A stretch of DNA of 64,000 nt from an uncultured Cohaesibacter sp. (GTDB taxonomy: Bacteria > Pseudomonadota > Alphaproteobacteria > Rhizobiales > Cohaesibacteraceae), in NCBI RefSeq assembly GCF_963677725.1, contig NZ_OY782507.1, positions 434,001 to 498,000 on the forward strand, read 5' to 3'. Shown here one piece after another: positions 46,642 to 55,478 of the stretch. Positions within the stretch are counted from its first letter, which is position 1; each line of letters opens with the position of its first letter. The notes under the pieces were generated by a model. The model ran no database searches and was not told the origin of the DNA. It was given only the letters and a program-made list of their open reading frames with translations. Both the position numbers and the translations under genes were made by a program.

Positions 46642-47259
46642 ATGCATATCATTGATGGCGCCCTGACCAACGAAGTTGTCATTGCCGGTGCCGCCCTGTC
46701 AGTGGGCGGCCTGGTTATGGGACTTCGTAAACTGGATATGGAACTGATCCCGGCAGCGGGTGTGTTGAGTGCGACGTTCTTTGTCGCCTCACTCATCCAT
46801 GTACCACTCGGATTTTCCAGTGTTCACCTGATCATGAATGGCCTTGCGGGCATTATTCTCGGCTGGGCAGCCTTCCCTACCCTGTTTGTTGCTCTATTGC
46901 TGCAAGCGGTATTTTTCGCCTTTGGCGGCATCTCCGTGCTTGGGGTCAATACGCTTAACATTGCAGGCCCGGCGGTAATCGTCGGCCTCGTTGCGCGTCC
47001 CATGATCCTGCGTGCCACCTCTGCCAAAACCGTTGCAATTGTTGGCGGTATTGCGGGCGGGCTGGCTGTGTCGTTGACCACTTTGTTTGTTGCGGTCAGT
47101 CTTGGCCTTTCAGGCGAGAATTTCGTTGCCGCAGCCAAGCTGGTGTTCATCGCCCATATCCCGGTGATGATTGTTGAAGGATTGTTGAGTGCCGCCGCGA
47201 TGTATCTGATCTATCGCGTCAAGCCGGAACTCTTCCATGTTATGAGCCAAAAGCTATGA
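46642..47259 (+). CDS. cbiM: ECF transporter substrate-binding membrane subunit CbiM/NikM
   Basis: The S component that captures divalent cobalt or nickel. Its N terminus MHIIDGALTNE carries the invariant His at position 2, which with the amino terminus coordinates the metal. About seven membrane spans follow in 205 residues, with the conserved HVPLGFSSVHLIMNGLAG region near residue 52 and GGISVLGVNTLNIAGPAV. There is no fused CbiN domain. It shares a 4-base ATGA overlap with the next gene. Confidence 0.94.
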   Translation: MHIIDGALTNEVVIAGAALSVGGLVMGLRKLDMELIPAAGVLSATFFVASLIHVPLGFSSVHLIMNGLAGIILGWAAFPTLFVALLLQAVFFAFGGISVLGVNTLNIAGPAVIVGLVARPMILRATSAKTVAIVGGIAGGLAVSLTTLFVAVSLGLSGENFVAAAKLVFIAHIPVMIVEGLLSAAAMYLIYRVKPELFHVMSQKL

Positions 47260-47939
47260 AATTGAACAAATCCATACTCTCAACTGCCGGTGGAGCGCTG
47301 ATGATGGCAAGCATCATGGTGTTGCCGGCCCATGCCCACAAGGTGGTTGTATCCGCTTATGCGGACGGCACTTACATCGAAGGGGAAATCGGTTTTTCCA
47401 GCGGTGATATGGCAGCCAACACGGTTGTCGAAGTGTTTGATGATGCTGGCAACAAGGTCGGCGAAACCAAGACCGATGAAGAAGGCATCTTTCAGTTTAC
47501 ACCGACAAAAGCCACTCCATTGATCTTTCGGGCCAATTTGGGTCAAGGGCACATTGCCAATTACCGAATGGAAGTGGATGAATTGCCGGAAATCTTTTCT
47601 GCTGACCAAATGAAAGCTGCAGAGGAAGAAAAGGCCAAGCAGGCTTCCTTGATCAAGGAAGCCGAGGCTGAAACCAGCAAGAGCGGCGGTGCCGCCATTG
47701 ATCCGGCCCTTTTGCAGGCCATGATCAGCGAAGGCGTCAAAGTCGAGCTGAAGGCCTTTAAATCCGAAATCGCTTCGGCAGTTCGCAAGGAAGTCAAACC
47801 TCTTTACAAAGAGGTCGCAGCCTATAAAGAAAAGAATGACATGCAGTCGATTCTTGGCGGAATAGGCTATATCTTCGGTCTCTTCGGTGTCGGCTTCTAT
47901 GTGGCCGCACGCCGAAACCGCACCAAGACCAAAAACTGA
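47256..47939 (+). CDS. ECF cobalt/nickel transporter accessory subunit (NikL/CbiL-like)
   Basis: A 227-residue protein with an N-terminal signal (ending near VLPAHAHK), a periplasmic carboxypeptidase-regulatory-like beta domain to about residue 105, a coiled-coil-prone Glu/Lys/Ala segment (about 110-190), and a C-terminal membrane span (LGGIGYIFGLFGVGFYVAA). This is the layout of the L subunit that replaces CbiN in K-M-L-Q-O systems. A His after the signal (AHAHK) may bind metal. Confidence 0.85.
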   Translation: MKLNKSILSTAGGALMMASIMVLPAHAHKVVVSAYADGTYIEGEIGFSSGDMAANTVVEVFDDAGNKVGETKTDEEGIFQFTPTKATPLIFRANLGQGHIANYRMEVDELPEIFSADQMKAAEEEKAKQASLIKEAEAETSKSGGAAIDPALLQAMISEGVKVELKAFKSEIASAVRKEVKPLYKEVAAYKEKNDMQSILGGIGYIFGLFGVGFYVAARRNRTKTKN

Positions 47940-47964
47940 CGGGCTATTTGAGTGGAGCGCATGC

Positions 47965-48783
47965 ATGAGTGATTTGCTAGAACAGGCCGGTCAGATCAAA
48001 ACCGAACAGGGAATGTCGCAAGAGGCGATCAAACTCGTCTCCAATCGACTGTGGATCCGGCAATTGGATCCGCGTGTTCGGATCTTTAGTGTCGCGGCCT
48101 TTGCGATCACGGTGGTTCAACTAACGAGCATGCCGATTTTGGCATGCGCTCTGCTGCTCGCCATTATATTGATGGCGCAGGCGCGGTTGCCTTTCTGGTC
48201 GACCGCCAAACGCGTTGCCATGATGGATGGCTTCATCGCCTTTCTTCTGGTGATGTTGCCCTTCACCACCCCCGGTGAGGCGATGTTCACCCTGTGGGGG
48301 TTCCCTGCCAGCTATGAAGGGCTGGACAAGGCCATTATCATTCTGCTCAAGGCCAATGCCATTGTGATGGTGACCATGTCGCTGGTCGGCACCATGGAGG
48401 CCGTGACATTGGGCCATGCGCTGGCACGGCTCAAGGTGCCGGAGGCTCTGGTCCATTTGCTTCTCTTTACCGTGCGTTATATCGAAGTGTTGCACGCGGA
48501 ATATCAACGCCTCAGAACAGCCATGAAATGCCGTGGGTTCGTGCCGTCCAACAGCTGGCATACCTATCAAAGCGTTGGCTATCTGGTCGGGATGCTGCTG
48601 ATCCGCTCGTTTGAACGCTCCGAACGCATCATGAAAGCCATGAAATGCCGCGGCTTTCAGGGGCAGTTCCATTTGCTCGACACAATGGCCTTCACCCGCC
48701 GGGATGCGGTCTTCTTTACCTTTGCCTGTCTGGTGATGATTTCCATGCTGATGATCGAGGTTCTGAATGGCCCCGTTGCTTGA
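47965..48783 (+). CDS. cbiQ: ECF transporter transmembrane subunit CbiQ
   Basis: The T component that couples CbiO ATP hydrolysis to CbiM movement. The 272-residue product has about five spans and the two cytoplasmic coupling motifs of the family: RTAMKCRGF near residue 190 and KAMKCRGFQG near 230. The ATG at 47965 follows GTGGAG; the frame is open further upstream, overlapping the L gene, but without a family match. It overlaps cbiO by 17 bases. Confidence 0.93.
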   Translation: MSDLLEQAGQIKTEQGMSQEAIKLVSNRLWIRQLDPRVRIFSVAAFAITVVQLTSMPILACALLLAIILMAQARLPFWSTAKRVAMMDGFIAFLLVMLPFTTPGEAMFTLWGFPASYEGLDKAIIILLKANAIVMVTMSLVGTMEAVTLGHALARLKVPEALVHLLLFTVRYIEVLHAEYQRLRTAMKCRGFVPSNSWHTYQSVGYLVGMLLIRSFERSERIMKAMKCRGFQGQFHLLDTMAFTRRDAVFFTFACLVMISMLMIEVLNGPVA

Positions 48784-49414
48784 AACAGAGAATCTCCATT
48801 TCGGCTATCTTGGATATCCGGCTTGTCTGAATGGCGTGTCCTTTGCACTCCATACCGGAGAGCGCCTTGGTCTGGTAGGCCACAACGGGGCAGGCAAAAG
48901 CACCTTGCTGCATTTGCTGGTCGGGTTGAACAAGCCCAGTGCCGGGCGGATTGGTGCCTTTGGGCGGGATTATGAAACGGAAGATGATTTTCGTCTGCTG
49001 CGTCGTCGGGTCGGGCTGGTTTTCCAAGACCCGGACGACCAACTCTTTTGCCCGACTGTGGCGGAAGATGTGGCCTTTGGGCCGCTTAATCTGGGCTACA
49101 GCAAGGACGATGCGATGAGCATCGTTGATGAGACGCTTGCCGCTCTCAACCTGTCGGAATTTCGCGATCGTGTAACCCACAAATTATCCGGCGGGCAGAA
49201 GCGTCTCGTATCACTGGCGACTGTGCTTGCCATGAAGCCGGACATCCTGTTGCTGGACGAACCGACCAACGCACTGGACGAAAAGACCCGTCTGCGTTTG
49301 ATCGAGATCCTTGTTTCCCTACCCCAAGCCATGATTGTTGTGTCTCACGACAGGGCATTCCGCGAGGAAGTAGTTACACGTACTATTCTGATGGAGGGTG
49401 GACAAATCAGCTAA
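48767..49414 (+). CDS. cbiO: ECF cobalt transporter ATP-binding protein CbiO
   Basis: The 215-residue ATPase of the transporter. Walker A is GHNGAGKSTLLHLLVG near residue 38, the Q-loop is VGLVFQDPDDQLF, the signature is LSGGQKRLVSLATVLAM and Walker B is ILLLDEPTNALDEK. It lacks the C-terminal extension of many CbiO proteins, so it is short for the family. It ends the transporter operon; no clear terminator follows. Confidence 0.93.
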   Translation: MAPLLETENLHFGYLGYPACLNGVSFALHTGERLGLVGHNGAGKSTLLHLLVGLNKPSAGRIGAFGRDYETEDDFRLLRRRVGLVFQDPDDQLFCPTVAEDVAFGPLNLGYSKDDAMSIVDETLAALNLSEFRDRVTHKLSGGQKRLVSLATVLAMKPDILLLDEPTNALDEKTRLRLIEILVSLPQAMIVVSHDRAFREEVVTRTILMEGGQIS

Positions 49415-49690
49415 GGCGCTTTGCCCGTCGGTGCCGCAGCGTTATTGTTTGTTCAACTTCGCAGCGCTTCCCGAGACGGAAGCTGAAAAACATGTCAGTG
49501 CGGTTGATCCAAGTCGGAGACCAAGACTGACCTGCAGGAATGATTACCATATGGGGGACACACGACCCATATGATGCTCTCTCCCTGCTTGAATGATTAA
49601 TCCGGGTGCTCGCTATCGAGTGCCCTTGGTTCGTGCAACCCAATGTCGGCCCGCAATGTCAGCGTGCCTCAGGGGATAGAGATCAAAGCC
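49415..49690. other. intergenic region between cbiO and the cobH cluster
   Basis: About 275 bases (470 to cobH if the small frame at 49691 is not a gene). It contains the stem-loop at 49548-49573 but no third cobalamin aptamer: the AGCCAGGAGACC and CCGCAACTGTAA elements are absent. Confidence 0.5.
49548..49573. other. stem-loop with CATATGGG/CCCATATG arms
   Basis: A perfect 8-bp stem around a 10-base loop (GGACACACGA), sited between the transporter operon and cobH. No T-run follows on either side, so it could be an operator or an mRNA leader hairpin. Confidence 0.45.
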
Positions 49691-49876
49691 ATGGCAATGC
49701 ACCACATACAGGATGCCGATATCGGACAAAGCCCGCTTGGCGGCGTACAGATCGCCCACTGTGAGATCTTTGTTGATGGCTTGTGGGTATCAGCGCGTCT
49801 GGCAACCCCTTCTTCCACGCTTTATCCCGCTCTTATCAACATGCCTTTCAATGGCAATCAAGACCGAGCTTTTTGA
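49691..49876 (+). CDS. possible small protein preceding cobH
   Basis: An open frame of 61 codons (MAMHHIQDADIGQSPLGG at its start) that ends 7 bases before the cobH ATG. Codon third positions look coding-like, and the His pair near the N terminus with a single Cys (IAHCEIF) could bind metal. There is no strong ribosome binding site. I do not recognise a family. It may be a real small gene in the cobalamin operon or an accidental frame in the leader. Confidence 0.35.
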   Translation: MAMHHIQDADIGQSPLGGVQIAHCEIFVDGLWVSARLATPSSTLYPALINMPFNGNQDRAF

Positions 49877-49883
49877 GTATTCG

Positions 49884-50573
49884 ATGTCCCACTCTTATGA
49901 AAAAGATCCGTTTGCGATTTACGAGCAATCCTTTCAGATCATCCGCAATGAAACGAGCGACGTCCTGTCCGATCTGCCGTTGAATTTTGAACCCATTGCC
50001 GTGCGGTTGATGCATGCAGTGGGCATGACCGATCTGGTGCCGGATCTGCGCTACAGCGACAATGCGGTCGCGGCGGGTCTTGCAGCCTTGAAAGCCGGAA
50101 AGCCAATCCTTGTCGACACCCAAATGGTAGCAGGTGGCATCACCCGCCGTTTCCTAACCAAGGCCTATGGCGGTTCGGACAATGGCGTGATGGTGACGCT
50201 GAATGATCCGACTGTGCCAACCATGGCCAAAGAGATGGGTACGACCCGGTCCGCAGCAGCGATGGAGCTATGGCGGCCCCATCTGGACGGCGCGATCGTG
50301 GCCATTGGCAATGCGCCCACCTCGCTGTTCCGGTTGCTTGAAATGATCCGCGAAGGGGCTGGCAAACCGGCCCTGGTGCTCGGATTCCCGGTTGGCTTTG
50401 TAGGGGCTGCTGAATCCAAGCAGGCCCTGGTTGATGAAGCCGACGGACTGGGACTTGATTATATGGCCCTTCTGGGGCGCCGCGGCGGTACGCCGCTTGC
50501 CAGCGCAGCCGTCAATGCCTTGGCCATTGCAGCGCTTGGCGCAAAGGATCAACCGCGCGAAAATCTCGGTTGA
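49884..50573 (+). CDS. cobH: precorrin-8X methylmutase
   Basis: CobH/CbiC moves a methyl group from C11 to C12 to yield hydrogenobyrinic (or cobyrinic) acid. The 229-residue product begins at ATG 49884 (MSHSYEKDPFAIYEQSF). Conserved segments are RLMHAVGMTD with the catalytic His, VDTQMVAGGI, GNAPTSLFRLLEM and GFPVGFVGAAESKQAL. An in-frame ATG at 49851 would add 11 residues. It heads the cobH-cobL-cobI-cbiG/cobJ-cobM unit. Confidence 0.95.
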   Translation: MSHSYEKDPFAIYEQSFQIIRNETSDVLSDLPLNFEPIAVRLMHAVGMTDLVPDLRYSDNAVAAGLAALKAGKPILVDTQMVAGGITRRFLTKAYGGSDNGVMVTLNDPTVPTMAKEMGTTRSAAAMELWRPHLDGAIVAIGNAPTSLFRLLEMIREGAGKPALVLGFPVGFVGAAESKQALVDEADGLGLDYMALLGRRGGTPLASAAVNALAIAALGAKDQPRENLG

Positions 50574-50585
50574 TTGAGTGATAGA

Positions 50586-51821
50586 ATGAATGATGAAGCA
50601 AAAGAACCCTGGTTGAGCGTGATCGGCATCGGCGAGAGCGGTGTCGATGATATCAGCAACCTTGGCTGGTCCCTGTTGGCGGATGCGGAGCATATTCTGG
50701 GTGGTGCACGCCATCTGGCGATGGTGCCGGAAGATCTGGCCCCGAACGCCGAGCGCATCGTCTGGCCTTCCCCCTTGTCCGAGGTGTTTGCCCGCCTTAA
50801 ACGCCTGCGGGGTAAAAAAGTGGTGGTCTTGGCCAGTGGCGACCCGATGTTCTTTGGCATTGGCGGCACCTTCTCGCGGCATTTCCCGTGGGAGGAAGTG
50901 CGGGTTCTGCCGTTCCCCAGTTCGTTGAGCTTTGCCGCCAGCCGGATGGGATGGCCACTCAATAAAACCACGCTTTTAACGATCCATGGCCGCAATCCTG
51001 CGGCCTTGTTGCCGCACTATTTGCCCGGAGCGAAGTTGCTGATCCTGTCCAAGGATGGCACGTCCCCGGCCACAGTCGCCAAACAACTGGTTGAGCGCGG
51101 TCTGGAGCAGGCTTCCATTTCGGTGATGGAGCATCTGGGCGGTGACAAGGAAAAGATCATCGCCAGCAGTGCCGCTGCCATTGCTGCGGGTGGCGATGCG
51201 TTCCGCTTTGCCGATCTCAATGTGATTGCAGTCTCTCTGCCCCAACAGATGGCCCATTGGCTACCGGTCACGCCGGGTCTGCCGGATGATGCCTTTGAGC
51301 ATGATGGCAAAATGACCAAGCGGGATATTCGCGCCAGCGCAATGGCCAAGCTTGCGCCGCACCCCAATGCACTTTTGTGGGATGTGGGCACAGGCTGCGG
51401 CTCAATAGCCATTGAGTGGCTCCGTGCGCATCCAACCTGCCGTGCCGTTGGCATTGAGCCACAGGAAAAGCGCCGCGCCTTCGCCCTTCACAATGCCGAA
51501 ATGCTGGGCGTGCCCCATTTGCGGCTGTTGACCGGCACAGCGCCTGACGGATTGCGCGGTGAGGAAGCACCCGACGCGATTTTCATTGGCGGTGGGTTGA
51601 GCAATGACGTCGTCAATTTCTGTCTCAAAGCCTTGAAACCCGGAGGGCGTCTTGTTGCCCATGCGGTCACGCTTGGGTCCGAACAGCTTCTTCTCAATCT
51701 TTATCAAAATCATGGAGGTGAGCTGACCCGCTTGTCAATTGCCAAGGCAGAGCCCGTCGGTCCACTCCATGGTTGGAAATCTGCAATGCCCGTGACCCAA
51801 TGGGTCTTTCTCAAACAATAA
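50586..51821 (+). CDS. cobL: precorrin-6Y C5,C15-methyltransferase (decarboxylating), CbiE-CbiT fusion
   Basis: A two-domain enzyme of 411 residues. The CbiE half (about 1-205) has WLSVIGIGESG and LASGDPMFFGIGGTF typical of tetrapyrrole methylases; the CbiT half (about 215-411) has DVGTGCGSIAIEW for SAM binding and IFIGGGLSNDV. It methylates C5 and C15 and removes the C12 acetate carboxyl. The ATG at 50586 lies 12 bases after the cobH stop. Confidence 0.95.
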   Translation: MNDEAKEPWLSVIGIGESGVDDISNLGWSLLADAEHILGGARHLAMVPEDLAPNAERIVWPSPLSEVFARLKRLRGKKVVVLASGDPMFFGIGGTFSRHFPWEEVRVLPFPSSLSFAASRMGWPLNKTTLLTIHGRNPAALLPHYLPGAKLLILSKDGTSPATVAKQLVERGLEQASISVMEHLGGDKEKIIASSAAAIAAGGDAFRFADLNVIAVSLPQQMAHWLPVTPGLPDDAFEHDGKMTKRDIRASAMAKLAPHPNALLWDVGTGCGSIAIEWLRAHPTCRAVGIEPQEKRRAFALHNAEMLGVPHLRLLTGTAPDGLRGEEAPDAIFIGGGLSNDVVNFCLKALKPGGRLVAHAVTLGSEQLLLNLYQNHGGELTRLSIAKAEPVGPLHGWKSAMPVTQWVFLKQ

Positions 51822-51859
51822 AACGGTCCTCCCAAGACCAGTTGATCCGAGAGAAAACA

Positions 51860-52579
51860 ATGAACAAGAATGGAAATGGCAAACTTTATGGGGTCGGCGT
51901 CGGCCCCGGTGACCCGGAATTGATCAGCCTGAAAGCCGCTCGCTTGATCGTTGCCGCTGACGTTGTGGCCTATCCCGCGCCAGAAGGTGGCGAGAGCTTT
52001 GCCCGGTCGATTGCGAAGGCTCATATTTCCACCGGTTGCGTGGAAATCGAAATGCCCGTACCAATGAAAACAGAGCGTTTTCCGGCGCAGACCGTCTATG
52101 ATGCAGGCGCCAAAGACATTGCCGAGCATCTGCGTGCCGGTCGCGATGTGGTGGTTCTGTGTGAAGGCGATCCTTTCTTCTATGGCAGCTTCATGTATTT
52201 GCATGATCGCCTGCATGAAGAATTCGAAATTGAAATTGTCTCTGGTGTTTCTTCGCTGGTGGCGTGCGCTGGCCGTCTGGCCCAGCCATTGGCTGGTCGC
52301 AATGACGTGCTGACTATTCTGCCCGGACCGATGGAAAGCGAAGAGATGGAGCGGCACCTGGCGATGGGTGGCTCTTTTGTCATCATCAAGGTTGGCCGTC
52401 ACATGCCGCGCATTCGCGCCATTCTGGAAAAACACGGCCTGTTGGCCAATGCCGGTTACGTCGAGCGTGCCACCTTGCCAACGGAAAAGGTCATGCGCCT
52501 TGCCGATGTCGATGAAAGCTGCGTGCCTTATTTCTCAATGATCCTCATTTATGACGGAGGCGAAGCATGGAAAAAGTGA
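51860..52579 (+). CDS. cobI: precorrin-2 C20-methyltransferase
   Basis: CobI/CbiL adds the C20 methyl to precorrin-2 or its cobalt form. The 239-residue protein starts at ATG 51860 (MNKNGNGKLYGVGVGPGDPE), with the methylase GVGPGDPELISLKAARLI motif, CEGDPFFYGSFMYL and the EIVSGVSSLVACAG segment. It follows cobL by 38 bases and overlaps the next gene by 13. Confidence 0.95.
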   Translation: MNKNGNGKLYGVGVGPGDPELISLKAARLIVAADVVAYPAPEGGESFARSIAKAHISTGCVEIEMPVPMKTERFPAQTVYDAGAKDIAEHLRAGRDVVVLCEGDPFFYGSFMYLHDRLHEEFEIEIVSGVSSLVACAGRLAQPLAGRNDVLTILPGPMESEEMERHLAMGGSFVIIKVGRHMPRIRAILEKHGLLANAGYVERATLPTEKVMRLADVDESCVPYFSMILIYDGGEAWKK

Positions 52580-54420
52580 ACCGCACCAATGTGATCGTCT
52601 GCGTTACCGCGGGCACGGCAGATCTTGCCAAGTCGATCCGCACGATCCTGAAAGACGCCGGTGAAGTGGCTCTTGTGCATGGCAAGGAAGGCACCGAGGG
52701 AGTGGATCAGGTCTTTACTGACAGCATCATCCACATCCGCTCGCTCTTCTCTGAAGGCAAGAATGTCATCGCTATTTGCGCTAGCGGGATCGTGATCCGT
52801 GCCGTCGCGCCTTTGCTCGACAGCAAGTTCGATGAGCCTGCCGTTTTGTCCGTCTCCCGTGACGGAGCCTCGGTGGTGCCTCTTCTTGGTGGTCACCATG
52901 GCTCGAACGATCTTGCCCGTCTGATTGCGGAGGGATTGAAGTCTCATGCCGCAGTCACCACCGCGGGCGATTGCAAATTCAGCATGGCGATTGACAATCC
53001 CCCCAAAGGCTGGAAGCTGCAAAATACCCGCGCTGCAGGTCCTTTGATGGCGCGCATGGTCAATGGCGAAGCAGTTGCTGTTGCAGATGATCTTGACTGG
53101 GTCAAGAAAGACAAACTGACCCTTGCCGACGATGCGGTTATTCGTTTGGAAAGCAGCATCGAGAAAGCCTCCGGCAATGCTGATGCGCTGGTCTATAGCG
53201 CTCAGAAGTTGGTGCTTGGAGTTGGCTGTGAGCGCGGTGTTGCTGCGGATCACTTGATCGATCATATCTCCAAGGTGCTGGACACGAACAATCTCGCCGT
53301 GGAAGCTTTGGGTCTGATTGCTTCCATCGACGTCAAAATGGATGAAGCGGCCATTCATGCAGCAGCCAAGCATTTTGGTGTCCCTGCCCGTTTCTTCCCG
53401 GCCGCTGAGCTGGAAGCACAGAAGGATCGACTGGCCAATCCGTCTGACGTGGTTTTCTCGGAAGTCGGGTGCCATGGGGTGGCTGAAGGCGCTGCCTTGG
53501 CGGCCGTTGGGGCCTGTGGCTCTCTGCTGGTCGAGAAAGTGAAATCGGACAAAGCAACCTGTGCGGTTGGCATGGCTGTGGCTCCTTTTGCTGGCGATCT
53601 GCCCGGCAAGGCGCGTGGTCGCCTTTCTGTTGTTGGCATCGGTCCGGGTCAGTCGGAATGGCGCACGCCAGAAGCGACCAACCGGATTGCTGAAGCCGAA
53701 GAGCTCGTTGGCTATGGTCTTTATATTGATCTGCTGGGGCCATTGGGCGAAGGCAAGTCACGCAGTGACTTCCCGCTTGGTGGCGAGGAAGATCGTTGCC
53801 GCTATGCTCTTGAACAAGCAGGGAAAGGCAAGAATGTTGCCCTTATTTGCTCAGGCGATGCCGGCATTTATGCCATGGGTGCGCTGGTGATGGAATTGCT
53901 TGATCGTGCAGCCGACAATGGCGGTGTGTCTGACGATGCAAAACGGATCGAACTGATCAATGTGCCAGGCATTTCGGCGCTTCAGGCGGCTTCTGTTCGG
54001 TTTGGGGCCATTCTGGGCCATGACTTCTGCACGGTGTCTCTGTCGGACCTTTTGACGCCGTGGGAAACCATCGAGCAGCGCCTTGAAGCCGTGGCTTTGG
54101 GTGACTTTGTGGTGGCCTTCTATAATCCGGTTTCGATCAAACGCCGCACCCAGTTGGCACGGGCCAAGGAAATTCTGCTGACAAAACGCCCACCGGAAAC
54201 CCCGGTTCTGCTGGCCTCCAATCTGGGCCGTCCGCAGGAAAATCTGCGCATTCGCACACTGGGTGATCTGGAAGTGGATGAAGTGGATATGCTGACCGTT
54301 GTGCTGGTTGGCTCGTCCCAAACCCGCACTTTCCAAAATGGCGACCGCTCGGTCGGAGACAATGGCTGGATGGCCTTCACCCCGCGCGGCTATGCCAAAC
54401 GGATCGACGCTGACAAATAA
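52567..54420 (+). CDS. fused CbiG-type hydrolase and precorrin-3B C17-methyltransferase
   Basis: A 617-residue fusion. Residues 1-200 match CbiG N-terminal and middle regions (ICASGIVIRAVAPLL, VVPLLGGHHGSNDLA). Residues about 214-340 match the CbiG C-terminal/CobE domain (LVLGVGCERGVAADHLIDHI, VFSEVGCHGVAEGAALAAVG). Residues about 350-617 are CobJ/CbiH (LSVVGIGPGQSEWRTPEA, LICSGDAGIYAMGALVMELL, VAFYNPVSIKRR). CbiG opens the ring-A lactone and releases the two-carbon unit in the oxygen-independent route, while CobJ/CbiH methylates C17 with ring contraction. The fusion keeps successive steps together. The ATG follows GGAGGCGA. Confidence 0.93.
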   Translation: MEKVNRTNVIVCVTAGTADLAKSIRTILKDAGEVALVHGKEGTEGVDQVFTDSIIHIRSLFSEGKNVIAICASGIVIRAVAPLLDSKFDEPAVLSVSRDGASVVPLLGGHHGSNDLARLIAEGLKSHAAVTTAGDCKFSMAIDNPPKGWKLQNTRAAGPLMARMVNGEAVAVADDLDWVKKDKLTLADDAVIRLESSIEKASGNADALVYSAQKLVLGVGCERGVAADHLIDHISKVLDTNNLAVEALGLIASIDVKMDEAAIHAAAKHFGVPARFFPAAELEAQKDRLANPSDVVFSEVGCHGVAEGAALAAVGACGSLLVEKVKSDKATCAVGMAVAPFAGDLPGKARGRLSVVGIGPGQSEWRTPEATNRIAEAEELVGYGLYIDLLGPLGEGKSRSDFPLGGEEDRCRYALEQAGKGKNVALICSGDAGIYAMGALVMELLDRAADNGGVSDDAKRIELINVPGISALQAASVRFGAILGHDFCTVSLSDLLTPWETIEQRLEAVALGDFVVAFYNPVSIKRRTQLARAKEILLTKRPPETPVLLASNLGRPQENLRIRTLGDLEVDEVDMLTVVLVGSSQTRTFQNGDRSVGDNGWMAFTPRGYAKRIDADK

Positions 54421-54476
54421 AGGAACGGAAAGAGGGTGTATGCGCCCTCTTCTCTCTCCCAGACAGGATTTGAAAC

Positions 54477-55259
54477 ATGACAGTCTATTTCATTGGCGCC
54501 GGTCCCGGAGCGCCCGACCTTATCACCGTTCGCGGCCTTAAACTGATTCAGCAATGCCCGGTCTGCCTGTTTGCAGGCTCGTTGGTGCCAGAATCCACCG
54601 TTGCCGAAGCACCTGAAGGCGCATTGGTCAAGGATACAGCGCCGATGCATCTCGATGAGATCATCGTCGACATCAAGGAAGCACACGACAAGGGTCAGGA
54701 TGTGGCCCGCGTCCATTCCGGTGATCCATCGATCTATGGGGCGATTGCCGAGCAAATGCGCCGCCTTGATGATCTTGAAATCCCGTACGAAGTTGTACCG
54801 GGCGTACCAGCCTTTGCTGCTGCGGCTGCTGCGTTGGGGACTGAATTGACCGTACCGGGCATTGCCCAGACGATCATTCTGACCCGGACCGCGATGAAAT
54901 CTTCTTCCATGCCGGAAGGGGAAAGCCTCGACAAGCTGGGTGCGTCTGGCGCGACCCTTGCGATCCACCTGTCGGTCCGCAACATTCCGCAGATCGAGCG
55001 CGACCTCATCCCGCATTATGGCGAAGATTGCCCCGCAGTTGTCGCCTATCGTGTTGGATGGCCGGATCAGTCTTTCATTCGCGGCACCTTATCGACCATT
55101 CGCCAGAAGGTGCGCGAAGCCAAGATTACCCGCACAGCCCTGATTTTGGTCGGACCGGCCATGGGCGCAAAGGGCTTTGCCGATTCCAAACTCTATGATG
55201 CAGACTTCTCGCATGTCCTGCGCGTGGGAACAAAGGGCGCTGTCGAAGAAGACGCGTAA
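54477..55259 (+). CDS. cobM: precorrin-4 C11-methyltransferase
   Basis: CobM/CbiF methylates C11. The 260-residue protein begins MTVYFIGAGPGAPDLITVRG; further motifs are CLFAGSLVPE, VHSGDPSIYGAIAEQM and VVPGVPAFAAAAAALG. The ATG follows AGGATT. It is last in the plus-strand corrin unit and is followed by a terminator. Confidence 0.96.
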   Translation: MTVYFIGAGPGAPDLITVRGLKLIQQCPVCLFAGSLVPESTVAEAPEGALVKDTAPMHLDEIIVDIKEAHDKGQDVARVHSGDPSIYGAIAEQMRRLDDLEIPYEVVPGVPAFAAAAAALGTELTVPGIAQTIILTRTAMKSSSMPEGESLDKLGASGATLAIHLSVRNIPQIERDLIPHYGEDCPAVVAYRVGWPDQSFIRGTLSTIRQKVREAKITRTALILVGPAMGAKGFADSKLYDADFSHVLRVGTKGAVEEDA

Positions 55260-55312
55260 AGCGACAAGATCCTAAACCAGCAACGTTTTATGGGAACCAC
55301 TTCGACGCCCGG

Positions 55313-55345
55313 CCCCGGTGAGCTTGTCTCTCCGGGGTTTTCTTT
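55313..55345 (+). terminator. rho-independent terminator of the cobH-cobM unit
   Basis: CCCCGG (55313-55318) pairs with CCGGGG (55332-55337), extended inward by partial GAG/CTC pairing, followed by TTTTCTTTTC. Confidence 0.85.
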
Positions 55346-55392
55346 TCTCCAACGAATGAAAAAACCGCAAGTCTGTCTTCCATACGGCAATG

Positions 55393-55421
55393 AAAAAGGC
55401 CACTCCAGCGGGCGACCTTTT
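55393..55421 (-). terminator. terminator of the cobA-cobB unit
   Basis: On the minus strand AAAAGGTC pairs with GGCCTTTT (8 bp with a G-T pair), followed by TTTCA. It lies about 60 bases after the cobB stop and faces the plus-strand terminator of cobM. Confidence 0.72.
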
Positions 55422-55478
55422 CATGATTCACTTGAATAGAGTGCTTGATGTGAGGAGCTATGCTGAAGCCCGATAGGA

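Noticed and set aside
49415-49883. A third cobalamin riboswitch before cobH
   Set aside because: I looked for the AACTGTAA and GAGCCAGGAGACC elements and found neither; only a short hairpin is present.
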